Part shown: positions 41,556-50,781 of the stretch, piece after piece
How the letters are laid out: every line of letters begins with the position of its first letter
How positions within the stretch are numbered: position 1 is the stretch's first letter
Source of the DNA: Kitasatospora sp. NBC_00458
GTDB taxonomy: Bacteria > Actinomycetota > Actinomycetes > Streptomycetales > Streptomycetaceae
NCBI RefSeq assembly: GCF_036013975.1
Contig: NZ_CP107904.1
Location: 434,001-498,000, forward strand
Direction of reading: 5' to 3'
Length of the DNA: 64,000 bases
The notes under the pieces: model-generated
What the model saw: the letters and a program-made list of their open reading frames with translations, nothing else
Database searches by the model: none
What the model was told of the DNA's origin: nothing
Translations under genes and position numbers: made by a program

Positions 41556-42884
41556 TCAGACCCGGCCGAGGACCGGCTCGTGGTGGATCCGCCCCGTCGG
41601 CAGCCCGTCGGCGGCCAGCCTGCTGCGGACCTCGTCGACCAGGCCGGCCGGGCCGCTGACGCAGGCCAGGTGCTCGGACCAGTCGCCGGCCCGGCCGACC
41701 GCCTCGGCGAGCCGGCGGCCCGGGCCGCCGCCGGTGCGCCCGCCAAGCTCGTCGTCGGCGACCGGGATCAGCTCCAACCACGGCTTGCGGCCGCCGAGTT
41801 CGGCGAGGGAAGGCCAGTCGTAGAGGTCGGCCCGCGCCCGGGCGCCGACGAACAGGTGGACCCGGCGGCCGCGCGGGCGGTGTTCGACCAACTGCTCGAC
41901 GATCGCCTTCATCGGGGCGAGTCCGGTGCCGCCGGCCACCAGGAGCAGGTCCCGGCTGTCGTCCTCGGGCATCAGGGTGCCGCGCGGCGGCCCGAGCCGC
42001 AGCCGGTCGCCGACGGCCGTGCACTCGACCAGCGCCTCGCTGACGCCGCCCGGCCCGGTGCGGCGCACGTGGAACTCCAACTCGTTGTCCTCGCGCGGCG
42101 CGCAGCCCATCGAGTACTGCCGCCAGGTGTGCGGCAGCAGCGGGTGCTCCACCGTCCCGTACTGCCCGGCCCGGTACGGGTACGGCTCGCCGGTGCGGAC
42201 GCGCAGCACGGCGAGGTCGGGGCGGCGGCGCTCGTGGCCGACCACCACGGCGTGCCAGTACGGGGGTTCGGTGAGCGCGGACTCGGCGCCGGCCACCATC
42301 GCATCGACCGCGAACCGCAGCATCCCCACCCAGGCGGCCTCCAGTCCCGGGCTCCAGCAGGATCCGGCCCGCTGCCGGATCGCCTCGCAGAGCGCCTCCT
42401 CGAAGGCCTGGTAGTGCACCGGCCGGACGCCCAGTTTCCGGTGGTCCCGGCCGAGTTGGGTGAGTGTGGCGGCGAGCTGGGCGGGGCGGTGCAGATTCTC
42501 GACCAGGTAGTCGAACATCCGCTCCAGGTGGGCCTGCTGGAACTCCATCGAGTCCGGGAAGAGCGCCCGGAGGTAGGGGCGGCGGCGGAACATGGACGCG
42601 TAGAGGCGGTCGATCAGGTCGGCGAACGGGCTGACCAGGCCGAGGCTCTGCACGATCAGCCGCTGGTCGGCGGCACCGTCGTACTCCCCGGCCGCTCCGG
42701 CCGCCCCGCCCGCCCCGGGGTGCCGGGCGTCCGGTGCCGCGGTGCCGGCGCGGGGGCCCGTGCCGGCGTCGGGGAAGGAGTCCAGGGGGGACGGCGCCGG
42801 CGCGAGGATCTGCCGGCGGAGGCGCATGGCGTGGTGGCGCGCGATCAACCGGTCGTACTCGGTGGTGGTGCTGCTGATCTCCAT
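41556..42884 (-). CDS. Flavohaemoprotein-like globin-FAD/NAD reductase
   Basis: A 442-residue three-domain protein. The globin part is residues 72-205, with proximal His148 in GRDHRKLGV. The FAD domain has YPYRAGQYGTVE and RQYSMG (Arg255), and the NAD domain has LLLVAGGTGLAPMKAIVEQL and CVSGPAGLVDEV. This is the NO dioxygenase layout, though the distal Tyr/Gln pair is not clearly aligned and there is a 70-residue N-terminal extension rich in Gly/Ala, so O2 reduction or another role is possible. A hairpin CGTCAG-TCAC-CTGACG (42904-42919) lies 20 bp before the start. Opposite in direction to the SBP56 gene. Confidence 0.88.
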   Translation of the reverse strand: MEISSTTTEYDRLIARHHAMRLRRQILAPAPSPLDSFPDAGTGPRAGTAAPDARHPGAGGAAGAAGEYDGAADQRLIVQSLGLVSPFADLIDRLYASMFRRRPYLRALFPDSMEFQQAHLERMFDYLVENLHRPAQLAATLTQLGRDHRKLGVRPVHYQAFEEALCEAIRQRAGSCWSPGLEAAWVGMLRFAVDAMVAGAESALTEPPYWHAVVVGHERRRPDLAVLRVRTGEPYPYRAGQYGTVEHPLLPHTWRQYSMGCAPREDNELEFHVRRTGPGGVSEALVECTAVGDRLRLGPPRGTLMPEDDSRDLLLVAGGTGLAPMKAIVEQLVEHRPRGRRVHLFVGARARADLYDWPSLAELGGRKPWLELIPVADDELGGRTGGGPGRRLAEAVGRAGDWSEHLACVSGPAGLVDEVRSRLAADGLPTGRIHHEPVLGRV

Positions 42885-42903
42885 GGCCGGAAGCCTAACT
42901 ACT

Positions 42904-42919
42904 CGTCAGTCACCTGACG
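42904..42919. promoter_or_regulatory. Short perfect inverted repeat before the flavohaemoprotein gene
   Basis: CGTCAG and CTGACG flank TCAC, 20 bp upstream of the ATG at 42884. The region 42885-43189 otherwise has no gene. It is a possible operator, not matched to a known NO-sensor site. Confidence 0.4.
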
Positions 42920-43189
42920 GATCCCGTCCGTTCACCTCCCAGCGGGCGCCCTGGGGCCTCCGACCCGCCCCGGCCCGAATCCGGGCAGGCGGCGGCCCGG
43001 GTCGGCGTCCGGTCCAGTAGACGACGGGGCCCGGGGTGCGGGACAGGGCCGGTGGTCCCCGCCCACCCGGGACCACCGACCCCACCGCCCCGCCGCAAAG
43101 GGGACTCCCGGCCCACTCCGGCCGCCCCGGCCATGACGGCCGCGCCGGGCGCGACCCCGACCCCCGGCCCCCGGCCCGCCGAGGTCGTC

Positions 43190-43477
43190 CCCACCACTCA
43201 ACGCGGCGCCCTCCCCGGGCTCCTCGCCCCGTACCTCACCGGGCGTCTCCTCGACGCCGCGGACGCGCCCGGCACGGGCTACCGCACCGCCTTCCTCGTC
43301 GCCGCGCTCGTGATGACGGTGGCGGGGGCGCTCGCCGCCCTCGCCATCCGCCCCGAACACGACGCCCGGCGTCTGGGGCTTGCGGGCGAGCCGGCGGCGG
43401 CCGGGCCGGGGGCGGGCGTGGGATCGGAGGCGCAGCCGGGAACGAGGCCCGGTCCGCAGTCGAAACGGCGCCCGTGA
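43190..43477 (+). pseudogene. Remnant of an MFS transporter C-terminus
   Basis: The frame reads PTTQRGALPGLLAPYLTGRLLDAAD...GYRTAFLVAALVMTVAGALAALAIRPEHDARRLGL. This is the last two helices and tail of an MFS permease (G-L-L-A-P-x-L-x-GRLLD...GYRTAF...RPERDARRL). The other ten helices are missing, and the upstream part of the frame is low-complexity. It is a deletion remnant. Confidence 0.7.
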
Positions 43478-44532
43478 CCGAGGGGCGGGAGCGGACCGCA
43501 CGAACGCCTCACGCCCGGCGCCCGCACGCTCCTACGACTACGACGAGGCCGAGGGCCCGTCCGGCCGCCGGTCACCGGCCCGTCGTACGGGGACGCCGCG
43601 GGCCGCGCCGAGGCGGCGGGGTTCGACCTCTCGGAGCCCGGCGACTGAGAGCCCGACGGCTCGGCGGCCGACGGAGACTGCCGGGACGGGCCGGTCGCGG
43701 TCCAACTGGCCAGCAGGCGGAGCGACTCGGCCGAGGACGAGCCGGGATCCGCGTGGTAGGCGACCAGCACCTGGTCCGCGTCCCCGGCCGGGCGGAGCGT
43801 CTCGTAGCGCAGCGTGAGCCGGCCGACCACGGGGTGGTGGAGCTCCTTGGTGCCGTGGCCCTTCTCCCGGATGTCGTGCGCTGCCCAGAGGCGACGGAAG
43901 TCGCCGCTCTTGAGGGAGAGTTCGCCGATCAGCGAGGTCAGCCGGGGATCGTCCGGGTCACGGCCGGCGTCGAGCCGGAGGATGCCGACCACGTCGGCCG
44001 CCTTGCCCTCCCAGTCCAGGTACAGCTCGCGGGCGGCCGGGTCGAGGAAGACCTGCCAGGCCATGTTCCGGTGGTCCGGCGGCAGCGCGGCGAAGTCCCC
44101 GGCCAGGGCGCTGCCGAGCCGGTTCCAGGCGATCACGTCGAGCCGGCGCCCGATGACGTAGGCGGGGACGTTCTCCATCGCGTCCAGCAGCTGCTGGAAC
44201 TCCGGACGGACGGGCTGCGGACGGGCGGGCCGTCCGCGTCCCGGGCGGCGCCGGACCGGCTTGGTGATGCGGCGCAGGTGCTCGCGCTCGGCGTGGGTGA
44301 GCCGCAGGGCGCGGGCGATCGCGTCCAGGACGGCCTCCGAGACGTTCTCGCCGTGCCCCTGCTCCAGCCGGACGTAGTACGCCGTGCTCACCCCGGCCAG
44401 CTGCGCCAGCTCCTCCCGGCGCAGCCCGGGGACCCTCCGCCGGCCGCCGTAGTCGGGCAGGCCGACGTCGGAAGGCTGAAGCCGGGCACGCCGGGAGCGG
44501 AGGAATTCGCTGAGTTCGGTGCGCTGGTCCAC
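43279..44532 (-). CDS. XRE-family regulator (MmyB-like), 3' end abnormal
   Basis: A 417-residue frame starting at GTG 44532 (GVDQRTELSEFLRSRRARLQPSDVGL). The HTH is RRVPGLRREELAQLAGVSTAYYVRLEQG, followed by the MmyB ligand-like domain (VPAYVIGRRLDVIAWNRLGSALAGDF...RNMAWQVFLDP...FRRLWAAHDIREKGHGTKELHHPVVGRLTL), which ends near residue 285. The usual length is about 290. The last 120 residues are Pro/Ser/Arg-rich and the final part lies antisense to the MFS remnant, so the natural stop was probably lost by the same deletion. Divergent from an alcohol dehydrogenase gene, its likely target. Confidence 0.88.
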   Translation of the reverse strand: MDQRTELSEFLRSRRARLQPSDVGLPDYGGRRRVPGLRREELAQLAGVSTAYYVRLEQGHGENVSEAVLDAIARALRLTHAEREHLRRITKPVRRRPGRGRPARPQPVRPEFQQLLDAMENVPAYVIGRRLDVIAWNRLGSALAGDFAALPPDHRNMAWQVFLDPAARELYLDWEGKAADVVGILRLDAGRDPDDPRLTSLIGELSLKSGDFRRLWAAHDIREKGHGTKELHHPVVGRLTLRYETLRPAGDADQVLVAYHADPGSSSAESLRLLASWTATGPSRQSPSAAEPSGSQSPGSERSNPAASARPAASPYDGPVTGGRTGPRPRRSRRSVRAPGVRRSCGPLPPLGHGRRFDCGPGLVPGCASDPTPAPGPAAAGSPASPRRRASCSGRMARAASAPATVITSAATRKAVR

Positions 44533-44659
44533 CCCTGCAGTATGCGGGCGTCCGGCGGCCCGGCGGGCGGCGGAGGGTGATACTGCCGTTGATAGGAACG
44601 CCGGGCGTACGATAACCGCTGGTCTGTTTCGGCCGGGCCGCCGGGCCGAGCCTTGAGGC

Positions 44660-45838
44660 ATGACGAACACGACGGTCACGGACACCACCGACACGAACAC
44701 CGTGGTCACCGGCACCGAAGCCGACGCCGCAGCAGGCACCGCGGCACGCACCACGGCCGACACCGCCACCGGCACCACGGCCGGCTCCGCGGCGGGCACG
44801 ATCGCCGCCTACGCCGCCCCCGCCCCGAAGGCCCCCCTGGAGCGGACGACCGTCCGCCGCCGGGCGCTGGGCACCCACGACATCCTGATCGACATCGCCT
44901 ACGCGGGCATCTGCCACTCCGACCTCCACCAGGTGGCCGAGGACTGGGGTCCCGGGATCTTCCCCATGGTCCCCGGCCACGAGATCGCCGGCGTGGTCGC
45001 CGAGGTCGGCCCGGAGGTCACCCGCTGGGCGGTCGGCGACCGGGTCGGGGTCGGCTGCTTCGTCGACTCCTGCCGGGAGTGCGACAACTGCCTGGCCGGG
45101 CTCCAGCAGTACTGCACCGGCGAGGGCGGCGCGGTCTTCACGTACAACGCCGTCGGCCGGGACGGCTCGCCCACCCACGGCGGCTACGCGAAGCAGCTGG
45201 TGGTGGACGAGGGCTACGCGCTGCGGATCCCCGACGCCCTGCCGCTGGACGTCGCCGCGCCGCTGCTCTGCGCGGGCATCACCCTGTACTCGCCGCTGAC
45301 CCGCTGGGGCGCCGGTCCGGGCCGCAAGGTCGCGATCGTCGGCCTGGGCGGGCTCGGCCACCTGGGTGTGAAGATCGCCCGGGCCAAGGGGGCGGAGGTC
45401 ACCGTGCTGAGCCAGTCGCTGCGCAAGCGCGAGGACGGGCTGAAGCTCGGCGCCCACGACTACCGGGCCACCTCCGACCCGGCCACCTTCACGGAGCTGG
45501 CCGGCACCTTCGACCTGATCGTCAACACCGTCTCGGCCGACCTCGACCTGAGCGGCTACCTCGGCCTGCTGCGGACCGACGGCACCCTGGTGCAGGTCGG
45601 GGCCCCCGAGAAGCCGGTCTCGGTGAACGCGCACGCACTGCTGACAGGGCGCCGGTCGCTGGCCGGTTCGATGATCGGCGGCCTGCCGGAGACCCAGGAG
45701 ATGCTGGACTTCTGCGCCGAGCACGGGATCGGCGCCGAGATCGAGCTGATCCGTGCGGAGCAGATCAACGAGGCGTACGCGCGGGTGCTGGCGAGCGACG
45801 TGCGGTACCGGTTCGTGATCGACACCGCCACGATCTGA
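44660..45838 (+). CDS. Zinc-dependent alcohol/aldehyde dehydrogenase (YahK/CAD type)
   Basis: A 392-residue medium-chain dehydrogenase. CHSDLHQ (catalytic Cys), GHEIAG, the structural zinc cluster CRECDNC...YC, and [21 protein letters not shown] (NADP-binding) are all intact. Closest pattern is the NADPH-dependent YahK/AdhC aldehyde reductases. The first 45 residues are a Thr/Ala/Asp-rich repeat ([18 protein letters not shown]) absent from the family, which may not be structured; GAGGC precedes the ATG at 44660. The divergent XRE regulator probably controls it. Confidence 0.92.
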   Translation: MTNTTVTDTTDTNTVVTGTEADAAAGTAARTTADTATGTTAGSAAGTIAAYAAPAPKAPLERTTVRRRALGTHDILIDIAYAGICHSDLHQVAEDWGPGIFPMVPGHEIAGVVAEVGPEVTRWAVGDRVGVGCFVDSCRECDNCLAGLQQYCTGEGGAVFTYNAVGRDGSPTHGGYAKQLVVDEGYALRIPDALPLDVAAPLLCAGITLYSPLTRWGAGPGRKVAIVGLGGLGHLGVKIARAKGAEVTVLSQSLRKREDGLKLGAHDYRATSDPATFTELAGTFDLIVNTVSADLDLSGYLGLLRTDGTLVQVGAPEKPVSVNAHALLTGRRSLAGSMIGGLPETQEMLDFCAEHGIGAEIELIRAEQINEAYARVLASDVRYRFVIDTATI

Positions 45839-45882
45839 CGCCGCCGGTCCGGCGGCCCCGACGCCTGGCCGCCACGACCGCG

Positions 45883-45921
45883 GCCCCGCCCCCGGTGCTC
45901 TCCCTTCACCGGGGGCGGGGC
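45883..45921. terminator. Bidirectional terminator between ADH and DUF6114 genes
   Basis: GCCCCGCCCCCGGTG (45883-45897) pairs with 45907-45921, 15 perfect pairs, 9-nt loop. Confidence 0.9.
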
Positions 45922-45944
45922 GCGGGCCCGGCGTCCCTCTCTTC

Positions 45945-46568
45945 TCAGGCTCCGGCCGGGCGGGCCGCCTTGCGGCGGGCGGTGCCCCGGCGCAGCCTGC
46001 GGCGGCGCGGGGGCTGGTCGGGCAGCCAGCCGAAGGTGAGGCAGCTGCCGACCACGCCGAACAGCATGCCGATCAGGAACCCGCCCAGGTTGGACGTGAG
46101 CCAGCTGCCCAGCGACGCCAGCACGGCGAGGATCGAGTAGAACAGCCGCTGGGCCGGGTTGAAGAGGATCAGCAGGCCGCAGAGCGTCATGACCGCCGGG
46201 ACGAGGTAGCCGGCCATCCCCTGGAGCCCGATGTGGAGGACGACGGGCAGCGGGGCACGGAGGGTGAAGAGGATCTCGGCACCGCCCAGCAGGACCAGCA
46301 GTCCTCCCCAGAACGGCCGTCGGCCCCGCCAGCCCCGCCACCCCGGGCGGGCGGCGGGTCCGGCGGCGGGTCCGGCGGCGGGTCCGGCGGCGGGCCGGTC
46401 GGCGGCGCTCCCGGCCGATTCCCCGGCCGTCCGGTCGGCGGTGTGGCCGGTACCCGGTCCGGTACCCCCTTCGGCCGTCCGTCCGGCCGTCCGTCCGGCA
46501 CCCTGGTCGTCCGTCCGGTCGGCGGTCGGACGGGCGGTCCGCTCCGCGGCGGGTTCGGGCTCGGCCAC
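45945..46568 (-). CDS. DUF6114 membrane protein
   Basis: A 207-residue membrane protein starting at GTG 46568, 2 bp after the DUF6230 stop. Residues 1-85 are an Arg/Thr/Ala/Gly-rich cytoplasmic segment with repeats (RTAGRTAEG, AAGPAAGPA). The core WRGRRPFWGGLLVLLGGAEILFTLRAPLPVVLHIGLQGMAGYLVPAVMTLCGLLILFNPAQRLFYSILAVLASLGSWLTSNLGGFLIGMLFGVVGSCLTFGW has four hydrophobic helices and the features of DUF6114. Function unknown; the pair DUF6230-DUF6114 is conserved in Streptomyces. Confidence 0.82.
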   Translation of the reverse strand: MAEPEPAAERTARPTADRTDDQGAGRTAGRTAEGGTGPGTGHTADRTAGESAGSAADRPAAGPAAGPAAGPAARPGWRGWRGRRPFWGGLLVLLGGAEILFTLRAPLPVVLHIGLQGMAGYLVPAVMTLCGLLILFNPAQRLFYSILAVLASLGSWLTSNLGGFLIGMLFGVVGSCLTFGWLPDQPPRRRRLRRGTARRKAARPAGA

Positions 46569-46570
46569 CG

Positions 46571-47227
46571 TCAGCAGCCCTCCGAGCTGAAGCTCAGCCG
46601 GAGGTGGGGCAGCTTGAACGCCCCGGCCGTGGTCGCGTAGTTGTGCTGCCGCAGATTGTTGATCTTGACGGTGTCGGCCTGCTGGCCGAAGACGCCCGGC
46701 AGGCCCTGGACACCGGCCTTGGTGTAGGTGCTGGCATCTCCGCCGATCTCGATGTTCTTGAACTCCGCGTCGCCCGAGAGCAGATCGGAGTCGGTGGTGA
46801 GGTCGGTGGCGGTGACGGGCGTCCCGGCGTCGCCCGCCTTGATCAGCAGGTTGATGCCGCCCAGGTCGACGCTCTGGCAGAGCTTGGTGAGCGAGGCCTC
46901 CTTGATCGCGGAGACGGCGACCAGCACCTGACCGCCGGTGTCGCCCTCGTTGGGGCTGTTCTCGATCATGTGGTCCAGGCTGCCGAACTGCTCGAAACCG
47001 ATGCCGTCCAGGCTGTCGGCCGTGACGGTGAACGGCATGCCGGAGATGGCGAACTGGGCGGCGAGCACGCCCTGGGCGGTCAGGGCCATCAGCAGGCCGC
47101 CTGCGACGACGGCGGGAACGGCCATCAGCGCGGTGCGCCTCAGCCGGACCCGGCCTCTCGACTCGGCGGGCGCTCCGGTGGCCCCGGTGCTCTCGGTGGT
47201 GCGGGCGGCGTCCTCGGACGTGGCCAT
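46571..47227 (-). CDS. DUF6230 exported protein
   Basis: A 218-residue protein with a cytoplasmic start, one hydrophobic helix (about 33-55, LRRTALMAVPAVVAGGLLMALTAQGVLAAQF) that may be a signal anchor, and an extracellular domain with FAISGMPFTVTADSLDGIGFEQFGS, LCQSV and a final Cys (SSEGC). This is the DUF6230 pattern. ATG 47227 follows GGGAG. The mRNA leader of about 127 nt starts from the promoter at 47361-47389. It is first in an operon with DUF6114. Function is unknown; it likely forms a membrane-associated pair. Confidence 0.82.
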   Translation of the reverse strand: MATSEDAARTTESTGATGAPAESRGRVRLRRTALMAVPAVVAGGLLMALTAQGVLAAQFAISGMPFTVTADSLDGIGFEQFGSLDHMIENSPNEGDTGGQVLVAVSAIKEASLTKLCQSVDLGGINLLIKAGDAGTPVTATDLTTDSDLLSGDAEFKNIEIGGDASTYTKAGVQGLPGVFGQQADTVKINNLRQHNYATTAGAFKLPHLRLSFSSEGC

Positions 47228-47360
47228 GTGTGCTCCCTGGAATGGTGGGGCGGGCAGGCACTGGCACGTTGCCCTGGCGCGGACAGCGTTCTGCGGACCG
47301 GCCGGGTCGACCGCCTCTCGGCAGCGGGGCGGGCCGTCGGATCCGCAGTGGGTAACTGGG

Positions 47361-47389
47361 AAGCTACTGCCCGGTATTCGGCGGGTCAA
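47361..47389 (-). promoter_or_regulatory. Sigma70-type promoter of the DUF6230-DUF6114 operon
   Basis: On the minus strand, TTGACC (47389-47384), 17 bp, TAGCTT (47366-47361). The remaining 47390-47696 carries CCGCCCGCACGGTTACCGC-type repeats and no gene. Confidence 0.65.
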
Positions 47390-47696
47390 TACGGGTGCAC
47401 GAAGGATCATCGACCGCTCCGGCACGGCCGGGCACCGCCCCGCGCGACCCGGCGGACGGACCTCCGGAGCCGGGGCGGCCGCGCCCGGGACCGCTGGTCA
47501 CACCGCGTCCGGCGAGCGCCCGCACGGTTGCCGCCGATCCGCTCACCGCCTGCCCGTCGACCGCCTGCCCGTCGACCGCCCGCACGGTTACCGCAGGCCG
47601 GTCACACCGCCTCCGATCACCGCCCGCACGGTTACCGCACACCCGGCCACCGCCTCCGGTCACCGCGCACCCGGCCACCGGCGCCCCGGCCACCGG

Positions 47697-48449
47697 CTAC
47701 CGCCCGCCCGGCTCCTCCGTGCCCGGCTCCACCGCTTCCGCCGGACCGGGGACCGGAGCCAGCCGCCGCGCCGCCTCCTCCGGCCCGAGGAAGGGCGCCA
47801 GGCAGAACAGGCTCAACGTCGGCAGGAGCCGCGGCAGTTCCTCCGTCCGACCGGCCCCGATGCAGCGCTGCAGGGTGTTGTACACACCGCCGACCACCGC
47901 GTCGACCATCGTCTCCGCCAGCACCCCGGACGGGAGTTGCGGCACCTCGGCGAAGAAGGCCCGGAAGCGGGTGAGGAGTTGGTCCCGTTCGCGACGCCCG
48001 GCCGGACCGACCGCGTCCAGTTCGATGACCGCCATGGTGGCGAAGGCCGGTACTCCGGCGAGCAGTTCGAGCATCGCCCGGAGCGCCTCACGGATCCCGG
48101 TGCACCAGTCCGGCGCCGCCGCGAAGGCCGCCGCCATCCGCCGGATCACCACCCCCGTGCCGTGCCGGTGGGCGGCCAGGAAGGCGTCCTCCTTGCCGGT
48201 GAACAGCTCGTAGAAGACCGGCCTGGTCACCCCGGCCGCGCGGCAGATGTCGCTCACCGTGGCGTGCTGGTACCCGTGTTGCGCCACCGTGTGCACCAAC
48301 CCGTCGAGCAGGCGCTCCCGCTGGGTGGCGGCGACCACGTCGGGGGGCAGCCGGCTCGGACCTCTTTTGATCGACCGGGCGGGGTCGCGACCAGTGCGCG
48401 CGCCGGGCAGGAGCACCACGTCCACACTTCGAGCAGACTCCGGTTTCAT
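47697..48449 (-). CDS. TetR-family regulator next to the DUF6230/6114 pair
   Basis: A 250-residue TetR protein. ATG 48449 has GGAG 7 bases upstream; earlier in-frame ATG codons have none. The HTH VHTVAQHGYQHATVSDICRAAGVTRPVFYELFTGKEDAFLAAHRHG lies near residues 50-95. The N-terminal 35 residues are an extension with a KRGPSRLPPDVV basic segment. TetR genes accompany DUF6230/6114 pairs in Streptomyces, so control of that pair is plausible but unproven. Confidence 0.88.
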   Translation of the reverse strand: MKPESARSVDVVLLPGARTGRDPARSIKRGPSRLPPDVVAATQRERLLDGLVHTVAQHGYQHATVSDICRAAGVTRPVFYELFTGKEDAFLAAHRHGTGVVIRRMAAAFAAAPDWCTGIREALRAMLELLAGVPAFATMAVIELDAVGPAGRRERDQLLTRFRAFFAEVPQLPSGVLAETMVDAVVGGVYNTLQRCIGAGRTEELPRLLPTLSLFCLAPFLGPEEAARRLAPVPGPAEAVEPGTEEPGGR

Positions 48450-48944
48450 CGCCAACTCCTGTGTTCTGTCTTGACATTGACGCGACGTCCGGTTTACAAC
48501 ACTGACGGGTTTCCAATCTGCGGCCAGGCCGCCGGAGACCCGCACGCGTTCCGACTGCCCAGTATGGCGAACGCATGCCCGGCGGTGGCAGCCGCCGACG
48601 TGCACCCGGCACGCCCTAGCACCCGTCCCACCCCGGGCGTGCCATCCGCACCACCCGTACCCCCGCCGTACCTCGCCGTACTCCGCCGTACCCCCGCCGC
48701 GTCCCGGCGTACCGCCCGGTCCCCCGCCCCACCCATGGCGTCGGACCGCGCCGCACCCCGACGCGCCGCGGCGTACGGGCGGGCCCGTGGCGCCGGGCCC
48801 GCCGAGTCATCGTCCGCGGTGCCACGTCACCCGCACATCCGCACCACCCCGTCACGGTCGCTCCCGGCCGGCCACCGCCGTACGCCACCCCCACGCGACC
48901 CCGCGGGCTCCCCCACCCGACTCCGTCCGGAGAGGCACACCCTC
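48450..48944. other. Intergenic stretch with divergent promoter elements
   Basis: Contains TTGACA (48471-48476), 17 bp, TTACAA (48494-48499) on the plus strand, a candidate promoter for the secreted-protein gene with a long leader, and an unusually A/T-rich segment upstream of the TetR gene. The rest holds GCCGTACCCCC-like repeats (48630-48700). I see no gene. Confidence 0.45.
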
Positions 48945-49619
48945 ATGCGCATCCGCCGTACCCTCGGTACCGCCGCCCTCGCCGCCGCCGCGGTGCTGGC
49001 CGCCGGCACCGTCACCCCCGCCCAGGCCGCCGGCCCCGCCGTGCTGACCCACACCGCTCCCGGCGGCCCGAACGTCGCCGTCGGCGACGTCCTCACCGCC
49101 AACCTGGTGGCCGGCGGCTTCGCCACCTTCTACTCCAGCGCGACCGGCACGAGCGGCATCAAGTGCGCCACCTCGTCCTTCTCCGCGACCGTCACCGGCA
49201 ACCCGGCCGCCCCGGGCGTGGCCACCGAGCAGCTCAACAGCCACATCTTCGGCTCCTGCACCGCCAACGTCGTCGGCGTCACCAGCGTGCAGAGCATCAC
49301 GGTCAACAACCTGCCCTACACCAACTCGGTCAGCGACGCGGCCGGCAACCCCGTCAGCCTCAGCCCGACCGCGGCCGGACCGCTGCAGACCACCGTCGTG
49401 CTGAAGACCATCCTCGGCACCATCACCTGCGTCTACCGCGCGCCCGGCAGCATCGCCGGCACCACCAGCAACGTCGGCCAGACCATCGGCTTCGCCTCCC
49501 AGGCCTTCCCGAAGGTCTCCGGCCCGAGCACCTGCTTCCCGACCGGCTACTTCAGCGCGACCTACGGGCCGGTGACCGACAGCTCGGTGCCCGGCAACCC
49601 GCACATCTACATCAACTGA
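48945..49619 (+). CDS. Secreted protein of unknown function
   Basis: A 224-residue protein with a clear signal peptide (MRIRRTLGTAALAAAAVLAAGTVTPAQAAG; the RR could allow Tat export). The mature part is rich in Thr, Ser, Val and Asn, with four Cys (CATSS, SCTANV, TCVYR, TCFP), so a small beta-rich disulfide-stabilised domain is likely. Similar proteins are common in Streptomyces without known function. It follows no operon partner. Confidence 0.8.
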   Translation: MRIRRTLGTAALAAAAVLAAGTVTPAQAAGPAVLTHTAPGGPNVAVGDVLTANLVAGGFATFYSSATGTSGIKCATSSFSATVTGNPAAPGVATEQLNSHIFGSCTANVVGVTSVQSITVNNLPYTNSVSDAAGNPVSLSPTAAGPLQTTVVLKTILGTITCVYRAPGSIAGTTSNVGQTIGFASQAFPKVSGPSTCFPTGYFSATYGPVTDSSVPGNPHIYIN

Positions 49620-49862
49620 CCCTCCGGGCAGGGCCCTCGGCACCTGCGCGCGGCGTGCGGCGACCCCGGTCACCGCACGCCGTCCGGCGCCCGGCCCCTC
49701 CCGGGAGCGCACCCCTTCCGTGGACCGGCACCCCTCCCGGTCCACGGGCCCTCCTCCGCCACCCGGCCCGGCCCCGGCCCGCCGGCCCGCCAGCCCGAGG
49801 GAGCCCGAGGAGCCCGGCGGGCGAACCGCGGCGGCTCCCGGGACAGCGAAGTGACCCACCGG

Positions 49863-49868
49863 TAGGGT
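49863..49868 (+). promoter_or_regulatory. Possible -10 element before the MoxR gene
   Basis: TAGGGT at 49863-49868 is a good Streptomyces -10. A start of transcription near 49875 would exclude the GTG at 49867 and favours the ATG at 49909 as the MoxR start. Confidence 0.5.
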
Positions 49869-49908
49869 GCTGGCGACAGGCACCGTGATCGACGGGAATG
49901 GGGCACGC

Positions 49909-50781
49909 ATGGACCGCGAGGGCACGGGGTTCTTCGAGTCGGTGGCCGACACGGCCGCGCGGCTCGCCGAGGCCGGCTACCTGGCCTCGACCGAGGTCGC
50001 CACCACCGTCTTCCTCGCCGACCGGCTCGGCAAGCCGCTCCTGGTCGAGGGCCCCGCGGGTGTCGGGAAGACCGAACTCGCCAAGGCCGTCGCCGCGATC
50101 GGCCGCGCCCGACTGGTCCGGCTCCAGTGCTACGAGGGCATCGACGAGGCCCGCGCGCTCTACGAGTGGAACCACGCCAAGCAGCTGCTCCGGATCACCG
50201 CCGGGCGGGAGGAGGGCTGGGACCAGGCCCGCACCGACATCTTCGGCGAGGAGTTCCTGCTCACCCGCCCCCTCCTGACCGCCATCCGCGGCGACGAGCC
50301 GACCGTGCTGCTGATCGACGAGATGGACAAGGCCGACGTCGAGGTGGAGGCGCTCCTGCTCGAAGTCCTCAGCGACTTCCAGGTCACCGTGCCGGAGCTG
50401 GGCACCATCACCGCCCGCCGGCGCCCGTTCGTGCTGCTCACCTCCAACGCCACCCGGGAGCTCTCGGAGGCACTGCGCCGCCGCTGCCTCTTCCTCCACC
50501 TCGGCTACCCGGAGGCCGAGCTGGAGCGCCGCATCGTCCGCTCCAGGGTGCCCGGGCTGGACGCCGCGCTGGCCGACTCGCTGGTCCGGGTGGTCGGTGC
50601 GCTGCGGGCCATGGAGCTGCGCAAGGCCCCGTCCGTGGCCGAGACCGTCGACTGGGCCCGCACCCTGCTCGCGCTCGGCGCCGGCACCCTCGACGAGGCC
50701 CTGGTCCGCTCCACCCTCGGGGTGGTCCTCAAGCACCAGGACGACGTGCTGAAGGCCGCACAGAAGCTCACCCCGGCATGA
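49909..50781 (+). CDS. MoxR-family AAA+ ATPase (CoxD-like)
   Basis: A 290-residue ATPase. Walker A is GPAGVGKT (48-55), Walker B is VLLIDEMDKAD (134-144), sensor 1 is LLTSNATRELSE, and the arginine region ALRRRCLFLHLGYP is typical of MoxR. These chaperones work with VWA proteins to mature metal-enzyme or membrane complexes; CoxD serves CO dehydrogenase maturation, but no Cox structural genes lie here. The stop overlaps the start of the CoxE-like gene (ATGA). Confidence 0.92.
   Translation: MDREGTGFFESVADTAARLAEAGYLASTEVATTVFLADRLGKPLLVEGPAGVGKTELAKAVAAIGRARLVRLQCYEGIDEARALYEWNHAKQLLRITAGREEGWDQARTDIFGEEFLLTRPLLTAIRGDEPTVLLIDEMDKADVEVEALLLEVLSDFQVTVPELGTITARRRPFVLLTSNATRELSEALRRRCLFLHLGYPEAELERRIVRSRVPGLDAALADSLVRVVGALRAMELRKAPSVAETVDWARTLLALGAGTLDEALVRSTLGVVLKHQDDVLKAAQKLTPA

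Noticed and set aside
49867..49908. GTG at 49867 as start of the MoxR gene
   Set aside because: It overlaps a plausible -10 element (TAGGGT), so it is unlikely to be transcribed fully.
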